DNA of 10,972 nt. Source: Euperipatoides rowelli (Eukaryota > Onychophora > Udeonychophora > Euonychophora > Peripatopsidae). Below, in pieces: positions 7,213 through 10,972 of this stretch. The stretch lies in NCBI GenBank assembly GCA_003024985.2, contig PXIH01S0020056.1; one strand, 5' to 3'. Below the pieces are notes generated by a model that did no database searches, was not told where the DNA came from, and saw only the letters and a program-made list of their open reading frames with translations. The first letter of the stretch is position 1, and each line of letters opens with the position of its first letter. The translations under genes and the position numbers were made by a program.

Positions 7213-8578
7213 AATCACTGCAACAAAAACTAGCAAGACGTGGACCATATGGCTGAAGAAGGTGTGTTTGTTCAAGTTTCTTTTTCTTATTTGGAGGAAA
7301 AACTAGAATTTGTGGATTTAAACAGGTCAAATTTACTGTTAATTATTTTTACTTTGCCCCTTCACCATTCTGAAATTTTGTGATCCACTTTTACATTTTA
7401 GAAATCTGATCATTGTATAATTTAATAATATACTTGAAAAATAATTATGTTTTTACTTATTACATTTAGAAAATATTCAGAAAATTATTTCACTCAAATG
7501 TTTTGTCTAACCAATCATTTATCAAATTGGAGTACATGTACATACTTTAAGGGTATGCTAAAAGAAATCAGGGGTACATGGGCACATTGGGCAGGTTAAC
7601 TAAAAATAGTAAAATGTATTATATTTTTACCATTTATTTTTGCCATGTTGGTGTAATAAAATCATGCTAATTAATGTTGATAAAATAAATGAAGATTTGC
7701 ATAAATTGACAGATTAGAAAAAATAAGAATTACTATCAAATTTTCAACTAATATCTACATAAAAAAAAAGGAATTATTAAACAAATAATATGTGACTTAT
7801 TGGACTACTTAAAGAATTAAAAAATATACAGGGATATATTATATATAAGATAAAAACATTGTTTAACCTATCACTGTGGTGACCAGGGAAAACATGGGTA
7901 TCTAATTAAACTATTCAATCCATCATAAAAATAAAAAAAACAAACATAATAAATCATTTTAAAAAAGAAAAATTATGGGCTCTTATTTTTAATTATTAAA
8001 AAAATGTTTGAGGTGGGAGGAGGGCCGTTTTTCTTTATGAAATATTTTTAAATTGTTTCAACAAATTAATTTTCAGGTGTGTCCATACTGTACCTGGGAG
8101 AACAATCAAATTTAATTATTTCTTTTCCACTGCATTTTTCAGTTACCTTTGGTCATTTATTTTTAAAGTACTGCACAGTCCAGGGTAGACATTTGTTCTT
8201 CCTGCATTAAACTGTAACATTTATCAGCCATTATTATTCACTTAAGTTTTCAGAGCATGGAGAAAGACAATATATTGACCAGTGATGCTTTGATTAAATT
8301 CAATTGTATTAAAAATTTCAATGCACGATCTTACATAAAGTCAGAATTAAATTCCTTAAGAGACCTATTCATAAAACTATTCTTTTCAAATTCTGATGAT
8401 GGATTATCCGATTCTAAAAAATAAAGAGTTAAAATCTAGTCTATATGTAGATATGGAAACATAAGTCTTTCTTTCATCTAGCAAAATGTGTATGAAAGTT
8501 TAATATACAGTAACTTGTGAGAGGGTGGTGGATTAAAGACCAAATCAACAAATTAAATGAACTTAACTAAGAAGATAC
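7213..8578. other. AT-rich non-coding stretch, probable intron
   Basis: No domain-bearing reading frame, RNA gene or clear repeat is seen. The only point of note is an ATG-initiated open frame of 44 codons on the plus strand (7250-7384), whose first 24 residues (MAEEGVFVQVSF.. then EEKLEFVDL) look protein-like. Alternatively it could be an exon ending at GAAG|GTGTGT. Frames of this length are common by chance here. If the candidate exon at 8579-8703 belongs to the filamin-like gene, this stretch is intronic. Confidence 0.5.
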
Positions 8579-8703
8579 CCACCTACACTTATTGTGGCTC
8601 TTTTCCTGTTTGTGTGTTTCCCACCTTTCTGCTATGCTATAGAATATTGAGAAGACACTTATAACAGAATCAATGACTTCGCGACCTTCTAAAGTTGATG
8701 TTC
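8579..8703 (-). CDS. Candidate upstream coding exon, possibly of the filamin-like gene
   Basis: On the minus strand a good acceptor (TGATCTTTCTTTTAAG, AG at 8705-8704) precedes GA ACA TCA ACT, which opens a frame of more than 40 codons. It reads TSTLEGREVIDSVISVFS, then IFYSIAERWETHKQEKSHNK. Two donors are possible. TGG|GTATCT after 8579 leaves phase 0 and would join directly to the phase-0 giant exon. AG|GTGGGT after 8583 is closer to consensus but leaves phase 2 and would need another exon between. The segment is less AT-rich than its flanks and predicts an amphipathic helix, as does the start of the giant exon. Open frames of this length occur by chance in such DNA, so the case rests on acceptor, composition and phase. 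I recognise no domain. Confidence 0.35.
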
Positions 8704-9722
8704 CTTAAAAGAAAGATCAATTTTAATTTGGGATCAGTTAAAAGTTTTAGCAGATAGGGGTCTTCATTTCCAAATTTGTCTCTTCTATAGGGAACAAAAG
8801 CTGTTTACTTTTAACTCTAACGATCCAATTTGTGTTAATTGTGCTTCCATAATAAATATATTACAATCTATGACGGAATGTATAGAAGTCACATGATCTT
8901 TTCTTTCACTCTTACACTGAGTTCTGCTTTATAGGATATTAACATAAAGCATCAGGACTCAGAACATTATCAATTTTCATTCATAGATTTCTTTTTTTTT
9001 CCCCCCATGGACAGAATTTATTCATTACAAAGATAAAATGAGAGGAATAGCAATATATCAATCTACTAGTAGAATGACCATTATAAAAACCACAGCAATG
9101 ACTGAGCTTTCAACTTAGTCTTTTTCTTAAACATTTCTTTTAACAACTCCCGCTGTTCAGTGAATGTGATGTTATGAAGCAAATGTCTTCTAGACTTTGA
9201 CACGGAGAATTATGACATTTTCTCGTACTATAATTTGAAATCGAATAAATGATTTGCTGACAATGAATAAAGTCATTCAACTATTTCATATTAAGATAGT
9301 TTATTCTCTCATTTGTCTTGTGACAATGATTCATTCTAAATCAATTCTGGGAATAAGATTTTTTGAGGGAAAGGTTTCTCCACACTTAAGATTTCAACAT
9401 TTTTTTTATGCTTATACAACTTTGTAAAAAAAAAAACCACCATAGGAGTGAATTTGTGCAGGCTAAATGTGGTCCCAAACTAATCATTATTTGGAAAGTC
9501 ATGAATCTTCAGGCATTCAATGAAGTCTCACGTAAGATTTCATCTGATCTCTTTAAGGCTCATTTATACATCTGAAATCTGTTGCGTAAAAATGGATTGG
9601 ACAGCTTTCGGTAAAGATCCTGCCCTGAAGCATCAGGCATGTTCAATTAAAAGACGGATATCCATCTGTCATCGTCTGTAATAATTATTGAAAAAAAAAA
9701 TCTAATATTTACACAGGCCTAT
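8704..9722. other. AT-rich stretch with weak minus-strand coding-like fragments
   Basis: No gene can be called. Minus-strand fragments that look somewhat protein-like are 9651-9574 (begins MPDASGQDLYRKLSNP, stop TGA) and about 9216-9091 (includes TFTEQRELLKEMFKKK, stop TAA). A terminal-exon-like arrangement follows the latter: stop, AATAAA at 9022-9017, then G6A9 at 9006-8992. An acceptor-like T10..ATTATTACAG precedes 9681 on the minus strand, but the frame after it meets stops quickly. A bulged hairpin spans 8917-8962. All frames are short enough to arise by chance. Confidence 0.35.
8917..8962. repeat. Bulged hairpin-forming inverted repeat
   Basis: CTGAGTTCTG-CTTTAT (8917-8932) pairs with ATAAAG (8944-8949) and CAGGACTCAG (8953-8962), with one wobble and a 3-nt bulge, around an 11-nt loop. 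It contains 16 pairs. That is fewer than usual for a microRNA precursor, and pairing does not continue outward. It may be chance or a fragment of an old mobile element. Confidence 0.45.
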
Positions 9723-10972
9723 CTGTTCACTCTACATCTTTTTAGCCATTGAACCAATCATATCTATGGCTTTATAAGCAGCGTAGGCACTCGTCTCATT
9801 TGATTTAAATGAATAACATTGTATTTGAAAATGAATTTTCATAAAGCAGTAAATAAAGTAAAAATAAAATATTTTGCACAATACTAGACGTTTATTGAAC
9901 CCAATACTGCAAAAAAACTATGACAAATTTCCACACACATCTACATTTATGAGATGGATTAAAACGGATCGGAGATCCTATACACTAATATTGAGAATGC
10001 TTCATGCAGCTGGTGAATAATCAATGAAAATGAATAGTGAAGTGGGGAAGTCACTGTTAATACATTGATAATTATTTATATAGCAATAAATTACAATTCA
10101 TCAGCAACATAAAAGTTGCTTCATTTGATTTTATTGCAAACCCAAGCTATTCAAAATTTTCTGCATTAATAAATGATAAACTACAGATAAATTAAATGTG
10201 AATTTTTCCTCCCTTAATTTTCCCTATTTAATTAAAAAAAGCGTTTAAAAATAACTTCAATATTACTGGTACTCTCAATTAATAGAATTTCAATTTTTTT
10301 TTTTTTTGTTTACATTTGTAAATTGTAATCCTTACATTCGTGCTGAAAAAAATCAAAGTAGATTAATTGACAGAAACTGAAAAACATTCGTGCAGTTAAT
10401 TTACCTCCCACACACACACACACACACACACATGCCAAAAGGTACTACACCGAACAAGTTGATGAATGTTTATCCTATACATACACGTTTAGCCTAGTGT
10501 GGGATCGCTTAATTAAGAAAATTAACTTCTCCAGGCATGATGAAAATATTTTTTTTTTGTCAACAATGTATAAATTAGGGCTGACAAACGATTAAACTGC
10601 AACATGAATTACAAAAAGGCTTTACGATTTTTATGACATGAATCAAAGAATGACAAATGTAAACAAAAAAAAAAAAAAAGTTATTCTATTAATTGGGAAT
10701 AAAATGGAAGTTATTTTTAAATTCCATTTTTAATTTAATAGGAAAAATTAAGTGAGAAAAAAATACATTTAATTTAGCTGTAGTTTTATTTATTAAATAT
10801 TACTTACAGTATATGGAGTTATGTACTGACACACTATATTTATTTCACTTAAAATTTTAACATAGTAATTATTATAACAAATACGATTGATTTTTTGCCC
10901 AAAGATTTGGATTTAGGAAATAATAATTAAAATAGCATTTACAGCTATTTTAATAAATTACAATTTTTTTTT
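9723..10972. other. AT-rich stretch without a supported gene
   Basis: Mostly AT-rich DNA with homopolymers: T-runs at about 10296-10307 and 10551-10559, and an A-run at about 10665-10679. It also holds the (CA)12 repeat. One minus-strand frame, 9848 to 9738, begins with ATG and ends ..NETSAYAAYKAIDMIGSMAKKM-stop. That end is protein-like, but the frame is only about 36 codons. A TTCAATAAACG on the minus strand at about 9899-9889 could be a poly(A) signal. None of this is enough to call a gene. Confidence 0.4.
10409..10432. repeat. (CA)12 dinucleotide microsatellite
   Basis: Twelve uninterrupted CA units lie in a stretch without a supported gene. It is a simple sequence repeat with no visible role. 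Confidence 0.97.

Noticed and set aside
9022-10972. Many other short open frames with protein-like stretches, for example about 10040-9940 on the minus strand
   Set aside because: With stop codons this frequent, runs of 30-45 codons are expected in large numbers over six frames, and none has a recognised domain.
1-10972. tRNA genes, tRNA-derived SINEs, rRNA, CRISPR array or prokaryotic operon signals
   Set aside because: I found no cloverleaf or B-box consensus, no regularly spaced direct repeats with unique spacers, and no ribosome binding sites. The gene is spliced.

Overview
The window looks like nuclear DNA of an invertebrate metazoan. It is strongly AT-rich by eye, has spliced genes with GT-AG introns, and carries simple repeats and remnants of eukaryotic DNA transposons. 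The clear coding content is a filamin-type immunoglobulin (IgFLN) protein. The Helitron end and overall texture would suit a lophotrochozoan such as a mollusc, but nothing in the sequence fixes the phylum.

Main gene, minus strand. Two coding exons are well supported. The large exon (5720..2316, 3405 nt, 1135 codons, phase 0 at both ends) has an acceptor ending TTTTAG before GTGTTGACC and a donor CAG|GTATAT. It encodes a helical N-terminal stretch, one IgFLN repeat interrupted by an acidic insertion, a very long Ser/Asn/Glu/Lys-rich and probably disordered region, and the first strands of a second IgFLN repeat. A 1410-bp intron leads to the last coding exon (905..693), with a strong acceptor (TTTCTTTTCAG). 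That exon completes the second repeat and ends with TAA. Joining the exons restores a canonical repeat of about 90 residues, which confirms the splice. The true N-terminus is upstream, at higher coordinates. A candidate upstream exon lies at about 8703..8579.

The end of the reading frame has been amplified into a 48-bp tandem array (about 498-738). Each unit repeats the last codons (SPFICKV) and a stop. The copies beyond the first therefore lie in the 3' UTR as a series of 13-residue mini-ORFs, each with its own ATG and stop.

Layout: 1-87, 3' end of a Helitron-like element; 88-497, AT-rich DNA, probably 3' UTR and downstream flank; 498-738, tandem array; 693-905, last coding exon; 906-2315, intron; 2316-5720, giant exon; 5721-8578, AT-rich DNA, probably intron, with an (AAT)n microsatellite at 5798-5853 and a 749-bp terminal-inverted-repeat transposon at 6464-7212; 8579-8703, candidate exon; 8704-10972, AT-rich DNA with a few weak coding-like fragments, a (CA)12 run and homopolymers. 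No tRNA, rRNA, CRISPR array, bacterial operon signal or convincing promoter was seen.
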